DNA of 64,000 nucleotides from Allobosea thiooxidans (GTDB taxonomy: Bacteria > Pseudomonadota > Alphaproteobacteria > Rhizobiales > Beijerinckiaceae), in the NCBI RefSeq assembly GCF_900168195.1, contig NZ_FUYX01000003.1, positions 1 through 64,000 on the forward strand, given 5' to 3'. How positions within the stretch are numbered: the first letter of the stretch is position 1; the number at the start of each line of letters is the position of its first letter. Made by a program: the position numbers and the translations under genes. Shown here in pieces: positions 9,970-18,931 of the stretch. Under the pieces are notes generated by a model. That model searched no databases. It was not told the DNA's origin and saw nothing but the letters and a program-made list of their open reading frames with translations.

Positions 9970-10361
9970 GCATCTGGCGCTCCGATCTCTGCTAAAATTG
10001 CATGTGAGAATTCCGACGAGCCGTAGGAGATCTGCTGGCTGATCAAATTGCCCACAAGCAGACATCGCCAGAGTCCGGTAAGGGCCAGTTGGCGAAGTCC
10101 GCCCCTGGCAGATGCGAGCCTTGTGGCGAGGATTGCCTTGCTCATGCGTACCAGCGCGCCGACCTCTAACGGCGTCGAGGCTGGGGCGACAAAGACGTGA
10201 CGCCTACGGGCGATTCGTACGCGGGCGATATGAGTCAATCATCACCTTGGAAGTGAGCTCGACGCCCGGCTTAGGCCGGGCGTCCAGAGGCAGATTGCGG
10301 AACTCGACCGACAATCGCGGCAACACTATGCCTCTCTCTTCATTCACCGAGATCGGAGCGA
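9970..10361. other. Intergenic end of the accessory island
   Basis: These 392 bases between the fusion gene and the end of nrdJ hold no gene I can recognise. A minus-strand frame at 9912-10238 (108 codons) matches nothing known to me and overlaps the fusion gene, so it was not called. Apart from the hairpin at 10261-10284 I see no inverted repeats, attachment-site duplication or transposase remnant. The right boundary of the island must lie here, because nrdJ is intact core sequence. Confidence 0.5.
10261..10284 (-). terminator. GC-rich hairpin downstream of nrdJ, possible terminator
   Basis: GACGCCCGGC and GCCGGGCGTC form a perfect 10-bp stem around a TTAG loop, 77 bases beyond the nrdJ stop codon. 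No run of T follows on the nrdJ strand, so it may slow or end transcription only weakly, or protect the mRNA 3' end. Confidence 0.4.
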
Positions 10362-13300
10362 TCACGAGCACCCGGTCGTTGAACCGCAGGTGTTGCACTT
10401 CAGGCAGGTGCCGTTGCGGACCAGCGTGAAGTTGCCGCATTCGCCGCACGAATCGCCGACATAGCCCTTCATGATCGCTTCGGCCCGGCGCTCCGACTGG
10501 GTCGGCTGGGCGGCCGGGGCCGAGAAGCCGAGCTTGGCCATTTCCGCCTCGCTATAGGCCTCCGGCTCGTCCTTCAGCGCGGTCGCGCCGGCGGTTGCGA
10601 GGCCGGTCGCTGCCGGAGCCATCGAGCGGGCGACTGCGTCATTGGCCGCGCCGCCGCCCTGGATGGCGAGCAGGTTGATCGGCTTGCCGCGGCGGAAGCC
10701 GGTGGAGGCGAGGGGGGTCGTCACGACCGGGGTCGCATCCGGCGCCTTGTCCTGGCCGACGCCGCTGCCCATCACGTCGTGGCCGATCTCGCTCGGGTCG
10801 ACATGGGCGAGGTCGTTGCGGCCGAGATAGGAGATCGCCAGCTCGCGGAAGACGTAGTCGAGGATCGAGGTCGCGTTCTTGATCGACTGGTTGCCGGCGA
10901 CGAAGCCCGAGGGCTCGAAGCGGGTGAAGGTGAAGGCCTCGACATACTCCTCCAGCGGCACGCCGTATTGCAGGCCGAGCGAGACCGCGATGGCGAAGTT
11001 GTTCATCATCGCCCGGAAGGCCGCGCCCTCCTTGTGCATGTCGATGAAGATTTCGCCGAGGCGCCCGTCCGAATATTCGCCGGTGTGGACATAGACCTTG
11101 TGGCCGCCGACCGTGGCCTTCTGGATGTAGCCCGTGCGGCGATCCGGCATCTTCTCGCGCTCGCGCTTGCGCTCGATGCGCTCGACGATGCGCTCGACGA
11201 TCTTCTCAGAGATCTGCGTGGCACGCGCCGCCATCGGCTGGGCGACCAGCGTGTCGACGGCGTCGTCGGCCTCGTCGTCATCGTCCGAGATCAGCGCCGC
11301 GTTCAGCGGTTGCGAGAGCTTGGAGCCGTCGCGGTAGAGGGCGTTCGCCTTCAGCGCCAGCTTCCAGGAGAGCATATAGGCGCTCTTGCAGTCCTCGACC
11401 GTGGCCTCGTTCGGCATGTTGATGGTCTTGGAGATCGCGCCCGAGATGAAGGGCTGCGCCGCCGCCATCATGCGGATATGGCTCTCGACCGAGAGATAGC
11501 GCTTGCCGATGCGGCCGCAGGGGTTGGCGCAATCGAAGACGTTGTAGTGCTCGGTCTTCAGATGCGGGGCGCCTTCCAGGGTCATCGCGCCGCAGACATG
11601 GACGTTGGCCGCCTCGATCTCGGCCTTGGTGAAGCCGAGGAAGGGGAGGAGCTCGAACGACATGTCGTTGAGCTTCTCGGCCGGGACCTTGAGCGTACCG
11701 GTGAGGAAGTCCTCGCCCAGCGTCCACTTGTTGAAGACGAACTTGATGTCGAAGGCGCTCTTCAGCCCCTTCTCGACCGCCTCGATCTTCTCATCGGTGA
11801 AGCCCTTGGCCTTGAGAGAGCCCGGGTTGATGGCCGGCGCCTGCTTCATCGAGCCATGGCCGACGGCATAGGCCTCAATCTCGGCGATATCAGCCTCGCG
11901 GTAGCCGAGTGCGCGGAGCGCATCCGGTACGGCGCGGTTGATGATCTTGAAGTAGCCGCCGCCGGCGAGCTTCTTGAACTTCACCAGCGCGAAATCGGGC
12001 TCGATGCCGGTGGTGTCGCAATCCATGACGAGGCCGATCGTGCCGGTCGGCGCGATCACGGTCGCCTGGGCGTTGCGGTAGCCGTAGCGCTTGCCCTGCT
12101 CCAGAGCCTCGTCCCAGACGATGCGCGAGCGCTCCGCCATGGTGACGGCCGAGCCGCCGAGACGGGCGAGCGTCGCATGGTCGAGCGGAACCGGGGTGAC
12201 GCTCAGGCCCTCATAACCGTCGGCGAGGCCGTGCGCCGCCGTGCGGTGGTTGCGGATGACGCGCAGCATGTGGCTGGCGTTCTTCTTGTAGCCGGGGAAG
12301 GGGCCGAGCTCGCCGGCCATCTCGGCCGAAGTCGCATAGGCGACGCCGGTCATGATCGCGGTGAGCGCGCCGGCGAGAGCGCGGCCCTCGTCGCTGTCGT
12401 AGCCGAGGCCCATGGTCATCAGCAGGCCGCCGATATTGGCATAGCCGAGGCCGAGCGTGCGGTACTCGTAGGAGAGCTCGGCGATCTCGCGGCTCGGGAA
12501 CTGCGCCATCGTCACCGAGATCTCGAGCACGACGGTCCAGAGCCGGCAGAGATGCTCATAGGCCGCGACGTCGAAGCTCTTGGTTTCGGTGTCGTAGAAC
12601 TGCAGCAGGTTGGCGGAAGCCAGGTTGCAGGCGGTGTCGTCGAGGAACATGTACTCGGAGCACGGGTTGGACGCCCGGATCCGGCCGGAAGCCGGGCAGG
12701 TGTGCCAATCGTTCATCGTCGAGTTGAAATGCAGGCCGGGATCGGCCGAAGCCCAGGCGGCGTAGCCGATCTTCTCCCAGAGGTCGCGGGCCTTCAGCGT
12801 CTTGTGGACCTTGCCGGTGGTGCGCGCGGTCAGGTTCCAGTCGCTGTCGGTCTCGACGGCGCGCAGGAAGTCGTCGGTCAGCGAGACCGAGTTGTTCGAG
12901 TTCTGGCCGGAAACGGTGAGATAGGCGTCGGAATCCCAGTCGGTGTCATAGGTGTCGAAGGAGATGTCCTTGTAGCCCTGCTTCGCGAACTGGATGACGC
13001 GCTTGATGTAGTTGTCCGGCACCAGCGCCTTGCGAGCGAGCTTGATCTCGCGCTTCAGGGCCGGGTTCTGCTCGGGATCGAAGCAGGAATCGCCGTCGCC
13101 CTCGCAGTTCACGCAGGCCTTGAGCACGGCCTTCATGTGCTTCTTGACGGTCTTGGAACCGGTGACGAGAGCGGCGACCTTCTGCTCCTCCTTCACCTTC
13201 CAGTCGATATAGGCCTCGATATCCGGATGGTCGGCATCGACCACGACCATCTTGGCGGCGCGGCGCGTCGTGCCGCCCGACTTGATGGCGCCGGCGGCGC

Positions 13301-14087
13301 GATCGCCGATCTTGAGGAAGGACATCAGGCCCGAGGACTTGCCGCCGCCGGCGAGTTTTTCGCCCTCGCCGCGCAGCATCGAGAAGTTCGAGCCGGTGCC
13401 CGAGCCGTACTTGAACAGGCGGGCCTCACGGACCCAGAGGTCCATGATGCCGCCCTCGTTGACGAGGTCGTCCTGCACGCCCTGGATGAAGCAGGCATGC
13501 GGCTGCGGGTGCTCGTAGCTCGACTTCGACTTCACCAGCTTGCCGGTCTTGAAGTCGACGTAGAAATGGCCCTGGCTCGGGCCGTCGATGCCATAGGCCC
13601 AGTGCAAGCCGGTGTTGAACCATTGCGGCGAGTTCGGCGCGACGCGCTGGGTGGCGAGCATGAAGCGCAGCTCGTCATGGAAGGCCTGGGCATCCTCTTC
13701 CGAGGTGAAATAGCCGCCCTTCCAGCCCCAATAGGTCCAGCAGCCGGCAAGGCGGTCGAAGACCTGCTTGGAGGAAATCTCGGAACCGTAGCGCTCGCCC
13801 TCGGGCAGCTCGGCGAGAGCGGCCTCGTCGGCGACCGAACGCCAGAGGAAGGAGGGGACGTCGTTCTCTTCGAACTTCTTCAGGCGCGCGGGCACGCCCG
13901 CCTTGCGGAAATACTTCTGCGCGAGGACGTCGCTGGCGACCTGCGACCAGGCCTCCGGCACCTCGATGCCTTCCAGACGGAAGACGATCGAGCCGTCGGG
14001 GTTCTTGATCTCGCTGACGGCCGATCGGAACGGGATCGCGGCGTAGGGCGACTGTCCGGCGGTGGTGTAGCGGCGCTCGATGCGCAT
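10362..14087 (-). CDS. nrdJ: Vitamin B12-dependent (class II) ribonucleoside-diphosphate reductase
   Basis: This 1241-residue adenosylcobalamin-dependent enzyme reduces ribonucleotides to deoxyribonucleotides in the cytosol without needing oxygen. It shows the RNR barrel motif [11 protein letters not shown] with the active-site Cys and Glu, and [14 protein letters not shown] near the substrate loop. The C-terminal zinc-ribbon-like tail CGECGNF...[14 protein letters not shown] carries the redox cysteines that re-reduce the active site. Length and architecture are those of the long alphaproteobacterial NrdJ. The ATG at 14087 starts MRIERRYTT, the usual family N-terminus. A likely promoter at 14358-14387 implies a leader of about 260 bases. 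The gene borders the accessory island on its 3' side but is intact. Confidence 0.95.
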   Translation of the reverse strand: MRIERRYTTAGQSPYAAIPFRSAVSEIKNPDGSIVFRLEGIEVPEAWSQVASDVLAQKYFRKAGVPARLKKFEENDVPSFLWRSVADEAALAELPEGERYGSEISSKQVFDRLAGCWTYWGWKGGYFTSEEDAQAFHDELRFMLATQRVAPNSPQWFNTGLHWAYGIDGPSQGHFYVDFKTGKLVKSKSSYEHPQPHACFIQGVQDDLVNEGGIMDLWVREARLFKYGSGTGSNFSMLRGEGEKLAGGGKSSGLMSFLKIGDRAAGAIKSGGTTRRAAKMVVVDADHPDIEAYIDWKVKEEQKVAALVTGSKTVKKHMKAVLKACVNCEGDGDSCFDPEQNPALKREIKLARKALVPDNYIKRVIQFAKQGYKDISFDTYDTDWDSDAYLTVSGQNSNNSVSLTDDFLRAVETDSDWNLTARTTGKVHKTLKARDLWEKIGYAAWASADPGLHFNSTMNDWHTCPASGRIRASNPCSEYMFLDDTACNLASANLLQFYDTETKSFDVAAYEHLCRLWTVVLEISVTMAQFPSREIAELSYEYRTLGLGYANIGGLLMTMGLGYDSDEGRALAGALTAIMTGVAYATSAEMAGELGPFPGYKKNASHMLRVIRNHRTAAHGLADGYEGLSVTPVPLDHATLARLGGSAVTMAERSRIVWDEALEQGKRYGYRNAQATVIAPTGTIGLVMDCDTTGIEPDFALVKFKKLAGGGYFKIINRAVPDALRALGYREADIAEIEAYAVGHGSMKQAPAINPGSLKAKGFTDEKIEAVEKGLKSAFDIKFVFNKWTLGEDFLTGTLKVPAEKLNDMSFELLPFLGFTKAEIEAANVHVCGAMTLEGAPHLKTEHYNVFDCANPCGRIGKRYLSVESHIRMMAAAQPFISGAISKTINMPNEATVEDCKSAYMLSWKLALKANALYRDGSKLSQPLNAALISDDDDEADDAVDTLVAQPMAARATQISEKIVERIVERIERKREREKMPDRRTGYIQKATVGGHKVYVHTGEYSDGRLGEIFIDMHKEGAAFRAMMNNFAIAVSLGLQYGVPLEEYVEAFTFTRFEPSGFVAGNQSIKNATSILDYVFRELAISYLGRNDLAHVDPSEIGHDVMGSGVGQDKAPDATPVVTTPLASTGFRRGKPINLLAIQGGGAANDAVARSMAPAATGLATAGATALKDEPEAYSEAEMAKLGFSAPAAQPTQSERRAEAIMKGYVGDSCGECGNFTLVRNGTCLKCNTCGSTTGCS

Positions 14088-14357
14088 GATCTTCGTCCCT
14101 TATGTGCCGCGGACTTGCCAGAAGCCTCGCGCGGCCGGTGGATCACCGGCTCCGGATGTCTGCCCAAACTCGGTTCGATGCCTTGTGGGTCCTCCGCGGT
14201 GTCGCCCCGCCGATGGCCCCGGACGCGCCCAAAATGCACGCGCGATCCCGTTCGCTTCCGTTTGCGCGGATGCGGCGGCAGGCCCGTGAGCACTCTGGAA
14301 AACTAGGGTCTCGCAGTCATCCAGAGGGGGTGCCGCCGGCCGTCATGCGATGGTCAA

Positions 14358-14387
14358 AATCTAGCGCCGGTTGCGGTTGCGCGTCAA
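14358..14387 (-). promoter_or_regulatory. Probable sigma-70 promoter of nrdJ
   Basis: On the minus strand a -35 TTGACG (14387-14382) and -10 TAGATT (14363-14358) are 18 bases apart. Transcription would start near 14350, leaving an untranslated leader of roughly 260 bases before the nrdJ ATG. Confidence 0.5.
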
Positions 14388-14978
14388 GGAATAGTGCTGA
14401 CTGATCCCCGTGGACACGACATCTGGTAGGAATGTGTGGGTTGTGGGGATAAGTTGCAAGGCCTTGGCTAAGCCTAGGAAATGGCGGCGAGAATCGCCAG
14501 CGCCGGGCTAGATTGCCACAGGGGCGCGCCGAGATCAGTCCCTAAAATCCCCGCTATTCATAGTTGACGAAGACTGAAGACCGGCTGCCGAGGAGGGGCG
14601 CCGCAGGCAGCGGTTTCAGCGTCCGCCGCAAGTGCTTGAACACGGTGCGTTTCACGGCCTGATCGTGGCGAGGGACCGGCCGAATCACGGCGAAATTCCG
14701 GCGGGGTGCGGCAAGAGAATCAGGCCCGAAACAATCGGCTGTGGATTGGCCGGCTATCCATCGGGCCGCGTCGTCCTCCGGTTCTCCGCTTCGCTGCGAT
14801 GGGATGACGGGCGGTTGCGCGACATCGTGATATGTCGGATCGCGTGGCGGCCGGTCGCATGGCCCCTGCGTCGCCGAATCCGGGTTCCGAGACTGGACAG
14901 GGCAAGGCGCTGGGGCCATAAGTCGGCCCGGACGCGCCTGCATCTTTGCACGGCGCCTTGCACGCATGGACGAAGACG
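14388..14978. other. Non-coding region between nrdJ and the NDUFA12 gene
   Basis: No gene is supported here. Frames on both strands (for example 14554-14967 minus) are low-complexity and match no family. TTATCCCCA on the minus strand at 14452-14444 resembles a relaxed DnaA box upstream of the nrdJ promoter, but a single site is weak evidence. A near-palindrome CCTTGGC-TAA-GCCTAGG lies around 14460-14480. I see no B12-box-like motif in the nrdJ leader. The promoter of the rightward gene is not evident. Confidence 0.4.
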
Positions 14979-15389
14979 ATGAAGGACTGGCTGCTGCAGA
15001 TCTTCACCTGGTGGAACGGCCAGACCATCGGCACGCGCTTCCACACCTGGCGCTTCGGCGAGAAGGTCGGCGAGGACGAGTTCGGCAATGTCTATTACCG
15101 CACCAAGGGCGGGGTGAAGGACAAGGCGCTCGGCTTCCAGCGCCGCTGGGTGATCTACAAGGGCGAGGCCGAGGCCTCCAAGGTGCCGCCCGGCTGGAAC
15201 GGCTGGCTGCACCACACCGTCGACGTCGCGCCCTCCGAAGAGAACTACCAGCCGCGCGAGTGGCAGCAGCCGCACCAGCAGAACTGGACGGGCACGGCGC
15301 TGGCCTACCGGCCGCAGGGCTCGACGCTGGCCGAGGGCGAGCGCCCGGCCGCGACCGGCGACTACCAGGCCTGGACCCCGGGGCGCTGA
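14979..15389 (+). CDS. NADH:ubiquinone oxidoreductase subunit NDUFA12
   Basis: This 136-residue protein is the bacterial homologue of the mitochondrial complex I accessory subunit NDUFA12 (B17.2), which sits on the peripheral arm at the cytoplasmic side of the membrane. The N-terminus MKDWLLQIFTWWNGQTIGTR and the segment GEDEFGNVYYR are the family hallmarks; YQPREWQQPHQQNWTGT follows near the C-terminus. The frame can be extended to a TTG at 14946, but the ATG at 14979 matches the family start. A strong bidirectional terminator follows at 15421. In many Rhizobiales this gene lies beside DUF2155, aat and accC; here DUF2155 and aat are 2-4 kb away. Confidence 0.9.
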   Translation: MKDWLLQIFTWWNGQTIGTRFHTWRFGEKVGEDEFGNVYYRTKGGVKDKALGFQRRWVIYKGEAEASKVPPGWNGWLHHTVDVAPSEENYQPREWQQPHQQNWTGTALAYRPQGSTLAEGERPAATGDYQAWTPGR

Positions 15390-15420
15390 GCGCCGAAGGC
15401 GTCCGAACCAGAGATTCCCA

Positions 15421-15458
15421 ATGAAAAGGGCCGCGTTGAAGGGCGCGGCCCTTTTCAT
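15421..15458. terminator. Bidirectional rho-independent terminator
   Basis: A perfect 15-bp stem (ATGAAAAGGGCCGCG and its complement) surrounds an 8-base loop, with T-rich ends on both strands. It separates the convergent NDUFA12 and hydrolase genes and can serve both. Confidence 0.85.
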
Positions 15459-15484
15459 GTCTTCTGCCATGGCTCGGCGAAACC

Positions 15485-16438
15485 TCATTCCAGCGGCGGC
15501 AGCCGTGCCATGAAGTCCCGGATATGCCTGGCGATCTCGGGCGCATGCGTTTCCAACGCAAAATGGCCGGCGTCGAAGAGATGGACCTCGGTGCCGGGCA
15601 CCTGCTCCCTGTAGAATTCGACGGCCTTCAGCGTGAAGAACGGGTCGTTCCGGCCCCAGGTGACCAGAATCGGCGGCTGCCGGTCGCGCAGATAGCGCTG
15701 CCAGGCCGGATAGGCGGCGAAGTTGCTCTGGTAGTCGTGCAGCAATTCGAGCTGGATCGCGTGGTTGCCGGGCCGGTCGAGCCCGGCCTGGTCCATCGTC
15801 CAGCCATCGGGAGACAGGCGCTCCTTCAAGGTCGCGCCGTGCTCGTACTGGAAGCGCGTGGTCTGCGGCTGCAACAGGTCGCGAAACGGCTGTTCCGTCA
15901 CGGCGTTGCGCTTGGCCCAGAAAGGCGCCATCGGCGCGGTCACGTCGGGGTTCCAGCCCTCGGCGTTGGCGACCGCGTTCTGGATGATCAGGCCGCGCAC
16001 CCGCTCCGGCTGGCGCAGGGCAAGGCGGAAGCCGACCGGGCCGCCATAGTCATGAAGGTAGAGCACGTAGCGCTTCAGGCCGAGCTTGTCGGCCAGCCCC
16101 TCGATCATGTCGGCGAGCCGGTCGAAGCGATAGGCGAAGGCCGAAAGCGCAGGGGCGGCGCTGTGGCCGAAGCCGGGATAGTCCGGGGCGATCACGCGAT
16201 AGCGGTCCGTCAGCCGCGGCATCAGATCACGGAACATGTGGGAGGAGGATGGGAAGCCGTGGAGCAGCAGCAGGACCGGCGCATCGGCGGGGCCGGCCTC
16301 GCGATAGAAGAGCTGAACGCCCTCGACCTCGACCGTGCGGGACAGAACGGGCGGCGCGTCGGCATGAGCTGCGATCGGGGGAATGGACATGGACAGAACT
16401 CCCATCAGAAGGGCGAAGCGGAGATGTCGTGCAATCAC
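15485..16438 (-). CDS. Secreted alpha/beta hydrolase, epoxide hydrolase / haloalkane dehalogenase type
   Basis: The enzyme has an N-terminal hydrophobic signal region ending near HADAPP, an oxyanion segment HGFPSSSHMF, and the nucleophile elbow LHDYGGPVG. The nucleophile is Asp, as in epoxide hydrolases and haloalkane dehalogenases, rather than Ser. The acid WGRNDPF and the His of DAGHFALE complete the triad. The substrate cannot be told. The GTG at 16438 (317 residues) is chosen because GAGAGG lies seven bases upstream and the result is a good signal peptide; ATGs at 16465 and 16474 are alternatives but overlap the divergent promoter. The gene is divergent from a CGNR regulator across a 71-bp inverted repeat, so that regulator probably controls it. 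Confidence 0.8.
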   Translation of the reverse strand: MIARHLRFALLMGVLSMSIPPIAAHADAPPVLSRTVEVEGVQLFYREAGPADAPVLLLLHGFPSSSHMFRDLMPRLTDRYRVIAPDYPGFGHSAAPALSAFAYRFDRLADMIEGLADKLGLKRYVLYLHDYGGPVGFRLALRQPERVRGLIIQNAVANAEGWNPDVTAPMAPFWAKRNAVTEQPFRDLLQPQTTRFQYEHGATLKERLSPDGWTMDQAGLDRPGNHAIQLELLHDYQSNFAAYPAWQRYLRDRQPPILVTWGRNDPFFTLKAVEFYREQVPGTEVHLFDAGHFALETHAPEIARHIRDFMARLPPLE

Positions 16439-16441
16439 GAT

Positions 16442-16512
16442 GTAACCTCTCAATATCGATTTCATCGGTGACATTTGACGAGAAACCAGTCAATCGATAT
16501 TTTAGAGGTTAC
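16442..16512. promoter_or_regulatory. Large inverted-repeat operator between hydrolase and CGNR regulator
   Basis: GTAACCTCT-C-AATATCGAT (16442-16460) recurs inverted at 16493-16512, with the central C replaced by AA; the spacer is 32 bases. Each arm contains the small palindrome ATCGAT. The right arm overlaps the -10 of the rightward promoter and the left arm contains the putative ribosome-binding site of the hydrolase gene. The layout suggests a regulator binding two half-sites to control both genes. Confidence 0.65.
16475..16503 (+). promoter_or_regulatory. Sigma-70 promoter of the CGNR regulator gene
   Basis: TTGACG (16475-16480) and TATTTT (16498-16503) are 17 bases apart. Transcription would start near 16510, inside the right arm of the inverted repeat, which fits autorepression. 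It also rules out the upstream TTG at 16475 as a translation start. Confidence 0.7.
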
Positions 16513-16531
16513 GACTGGGCGTGAGATCTGG

Positions 16532-17131
16532 ATGATGGCGGCTGCAACCAGCGACGAGTTCCGGGACGGTTTTCCGTTTCTGGCCGGGCAGCTCTGGCTC
16601 GACCTGCTGAACACGACTCCGACGCCTGGCGGTGTCGCTCAGGACCTGATCGCGACTCCCGGCGATGCCGCGCGCTGGCTTGCTGCTTCAGGGCTCGCCG
16701 GCAGCACCGGCACGCCGACGCCTGATGAGATCGGAGCCGAGCTGCGCGCCCTGCGTGAGGAATTGCGCCCGGCAGTGGAGATCCTGGCCAGAGGCGAGCC
16801 GTTGGCCGAGAGCCTGATGGCATCGGTCAACCGCCGGCTCGCCGGTCTGACGGGGCGCCATCAATTGCAGCAGCGATCCGAGGGGTTTGCGCTGAGCTTT
16901 GTCCTCGACAGGGGAGTGGCGGCGCCTGCGGCCCTCATCGCCCGGGATTTCGCCGCTTTCGTCTGCGAGGCCGAGCCGGACCGCCTACGGCATTGTGCCA
17001 GCGACTGCTGTTCGCTCGTCTTCTACGACAGGGGGCGGAACAATACGCGGCGCTGGTGCTCGATGAGCGCCTGCGGAAACCGTGACAAGGTCGCCCGCTT
17101 CCGCGCTCGGCGCGTCGGCGCCGGCGGCTGA
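16532..17131 (+). CDS. CGNR zinc-finger protein with ABATE domain (putative transcription factor)
   Basis: This 199-residue protein has an N-terminal ABATE-like region (FPFLAGQLWLDLLNT at residues 14-28) and a C-terminal CGNR zinc finger. The finger is HCASDCCSLVFYD (154-166), then RRWCSMSACGNRDK (173-186), with zinc ligands likely among C155, C159/C160, C176 and C181. CGNR fingers are thought to bind DNA, and ABATE domains are often described as ligand-sensing. The gene is divergent from a secreted hydrolase and preceded by a large inverted repeat overlapping its own promoter, the usual arrangement of a local regulator. The ATG at 16532 (or 16535) lies downstream of the mapped promoter; the ribosome-binding site is weak. 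Confidence 0.85.
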   Translation: MMAAATSDEFRDGFPFLAGQLWLDLLNTTPTPGGVAQDLIATPGDAARWLAASGLAGSTGTPTPDEIGAELRALREELRPAVEILARGEPLAESLMASVNRRLAGLTGRHQLQQRSEGFALSFVLDRGVAAPAALIARDFAAFVCEAEPDRLRHCASDCCSLVFYDRGRNNTRRWCSMSACGNRDKVARFRARRVGAGG

Positions 17132-17230
17132 ACCGGCCTTGCCTGGGGCAACGCCCTTTTTCCGCTGCGTTTACCGTGTTACTGCGCCTCGTCGCGGTCC
17201 TTCCGCGCTGTCGAAGAGATTCGCGCCAGC

Positions 17231-17848
17231 ATGCCGTCGTTGTTCCGCTTTCAAACCCTGGCCGGCCTCGTCACGAGTGCCGCAGCGATGCTGGCCGTGA
17301 TCGGCCCGGCCCATGCCGACCGCATCCGCAATCCGACCGCGGTCTTCGCCGGGCTCGACAAGATCACCGGCCGGATCATCTCCTTCGAGGTGGCAGTCGA
17401 CGAGACGGTGCAGTTCGGCGCGCTGCAGCTGACGCCGCGCGTCTGCTGGACCAGGCCGCCGACCGAGGCGCCGCAGACCGACGCCTTCGTCGAGGTCGAC
17501 GAGGTGACCTTCAAGAACGAGTACCGGCGCATCTTCACGGGCTGGATGTTCGCCGCCAGCCCCGGCCTGCACGGCGTCGAACATGCGATCTACGATGTCT
17601 GGCTGACCGACTGCAAAGGCGGGACCGAGCTCGTGGTCGATCCCAAGGAGCCCGAGCCGCCGCCGGCTGCGCCGGCGGAGGATCCGCGCCGCCCCCGCAA
17701 CCAGGCTCAGCCGACGCAGCCGGTCCCCGGCGGGCGCATCGATGTCGAGCCGCCGCGCGGCGTACCGGTGCAGCCGCAGCGGCCGAGCCAGCGCTTCTTC
17801 CCCACCAATCCGGGCCAGGGGCGCGACCCGACGGGCGGAGGCGGCTGA
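17231..17848 (+). CDS. DUF2155 domain-containing secreted protein
   Basis: This 205-residue protein has a signal peptide ending near PAHADR and then the DUF2155 core: KITGRIISFEVAVDETVQFGAL, LTPRVCWTRPPTEAPQTDAFVEV and a GWMFAASPGLHGVEHAIYDVWL segment. One Cys in each half (RVCW and TDCK) could form a disulfide. The last 60 residues are Pro-rich and probably unstructured. Its role is not established; the product is expected in the periplasm. It is four bases from the following VOC gene and probably co-transcribed. In related genomes it lies next to aat, as here. Confidence 0.85.
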   Translation: MPSLFRFQTLAGLVTSAAAMLAVIGPAHADRIRNPTAVFAGLDKITGRIISFEVAVDETVQFGALQLTPRVCWTRPPTEAPQTDAFVEVDEVTFKNEYRRIFTGWMFAASPGLHGVEHAIYDVWLTDCKGGTELVVDPKEPEPPPAAPAEDPRRPRNQAQPTQPVPGGRIDVEPPRGVPVQPQRPSQRFFPTNPGQGRDPTGGGG

Positions 17849-17851
17849 TCC

Positions 17852-18229
17852 ATGGCCCGCGTGACCGGCATCGGAGGGCTTTTCTTCCGTGCGCGGGATC
17901 CGCAGGCCCTTGCCGCCTGGTATGAGCGCCATCTCGGCGTCGACGACCTGAACAAGTCGGTATGGCGCCAGGAGGCGGGCGCGACGATCTTCGGCCCGTT
18001 CGCCGAGGCGACCGAGTATTTCGGCCGGCGCGAGCAGCACTGGATGGTCAATTTCCGTGTCGACGACCTGGACGCGATGATGGCGGATCTGCGTGCCGCC
18101 GGGATCGCGGTCGAGACGCGGGCGGAATGGGATTCCGAGGTCGGGCGCTTCTGCCGCATCCACGCTCCCGAAGGCAATCCGATCGAGCTCTGGCAGCCGG
18201 CACCGGGTTTCGACGGCAAGGCGGGCTGA
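17852..18229 (+). CDS. VOC-family (glyoxalase-like) protein
   Basis: This 125-residue protein has the paired beta-alpha-beta-beta-beta modules of the vicinal oxygen chelate fold, from GIGGLFFRARDPQALAAWYERHLG to a C-terminal EGNPIELWQP, where Glu is the usual metal ligand. The middle carries WMVNFRVDDLDAMMADLRAAG. Such proteins include glyoxalases, dioxygenases and antibiotic-binding proteins, and the sequence does not say which. It begins three bases after the DUF2155 stop codon, so the two form one transcript. Confidence 0.8.
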   Translation: MARVTGIGGLFFRARDPQALAAWYERHLGVDDLNKSVWRQEAGATIFGPFAEATEYFGRREQHWMVNFRVDDLDAMMADLRAAGIAVETRAEWDSEVGRFCRIHAPEGNPIELWQPAPGFDGKAG

Positions 18230-18259
18230 GCCGGTCTTCGGGATTCTGCGTGCGGAACC

Positions 18260-18931
18260 TCAGAGCTCGGCCAGGGCTTCCCGGCCGGTGACGCGCTGGC
18301 CCTGCGGCCAGGCATGCCATTCGCCCCGGTGCCGCAGCGCCTCGTCGAGCAGCAGGCGATAGTCGTCGCGCGCGATCTCGAGGGTGCCGAACTGGGCGAG
18401 GTGGCCGGTCTGGAACTGCGTGTCGAGCAGCTGATAGCCGCCGCGCCGGAGGCGGGCGACCAGATGGACGAGCGCCACCTTCGAGGCGTCGGTCTCGCGG
18501 TGGAACATGCTCTCGCCGAAGAAGGCGGCGCCCAGCGACAGCCCGTAGAGCCCGCCGACGAGCCTGCCTTCGCGCCAGCACTCCACCGTGTGGACATGGC
18601 CGAGCGCGAAGAGTTCGGCGAAGATCACGCGGATGCGGGCGTTGATCCAGGTCTCGGGACGGTCCGGGCGAGCTTCGCCGCAGGCGGCGATCACGGCCTC
18701 AAAATCGCTGTCGACGCGAATCTCGAAGCGGTCCGAGCGGACGGTGCGGGCGAGGCGGCTGGACAGATGGAAGCCGGCGAGGGGGATGATGCCGCGCAAC
18801 TCCGGCTCGACCCAGAACAGCCCGGGATCGTCGGCGGTTTCCGCCATCGGGAAGATGCCGGCCGCATAGGCGCGCAGCATGATCTCCGGCGTGATCGCGG
18901 GTGAACGGACGGGCACGGAACGGGCCTTCAT
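18260..18931 (-). CDS. aat: Leucyl/phenylalanyl-tRNA--protein transferase
   Basis: This 223-residue cytosolic enzyme adds Leu or Phe from charged tRNA to proteins with N-terminal Lys or Arg, marking them for ClpS/ClpAP degradation (the N-end rule). Recognisable segments are [81 protein letters not shown] and [15 protein letters not shown]. The ATG at 18931 gives the usual length; a longer frame to 19006 adds low-complexity residues. It is convergent with the VOC gene. Upstream lies a repeat-rich gap rather than the accC neighbour usual in rhizobia. Confidence 0.93.
   Translation of the reverse strand: MKARSVPVRSPAITPEIMLRAYAAGIFPMAETADDPGLFWVEPELRGIIPLAGFHLSSRLARTVRSDRFEIRVDSDFEAVIAACGEARPDRPETWINARIRVIFAELFALGHVHTVECWREGRLVGGLYGLSLGAAFFGESMFHRETDASKVALVHLVARLRRGGYQLLDTQFQTGHLAQFGTLEIARDDYRLLLDEALRHRGEWHAWPQGQRVTGREALAEL

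Noticed and set aside
9912..10238. Minus-strand frame of 108 codons at the end of the accessory island
   Set aside because: It matches no family I know, overlaps the fusion gene by 58 bases and has no clear ribosome-binding site; kept only as part of the region description.
10779..14306. Plus-strand open frame of 1175 codons
   Set aside because: It is antisense to nrdJ; long antisense frames are expected at this GC content, and the translation is low-complexity.
14088..14350. Cobalamin riboswitch in the nrdJ leader
   Set aside because: I looked for a B12-box-like sequence and did not find one; a covariance search would be needed to reopen this.
14554..14967. Minus-strand frame of 137 codons upstream of NDUFA12
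   Set aside because: Pro/Arg-rich, no family match, no ribosome-binding site.
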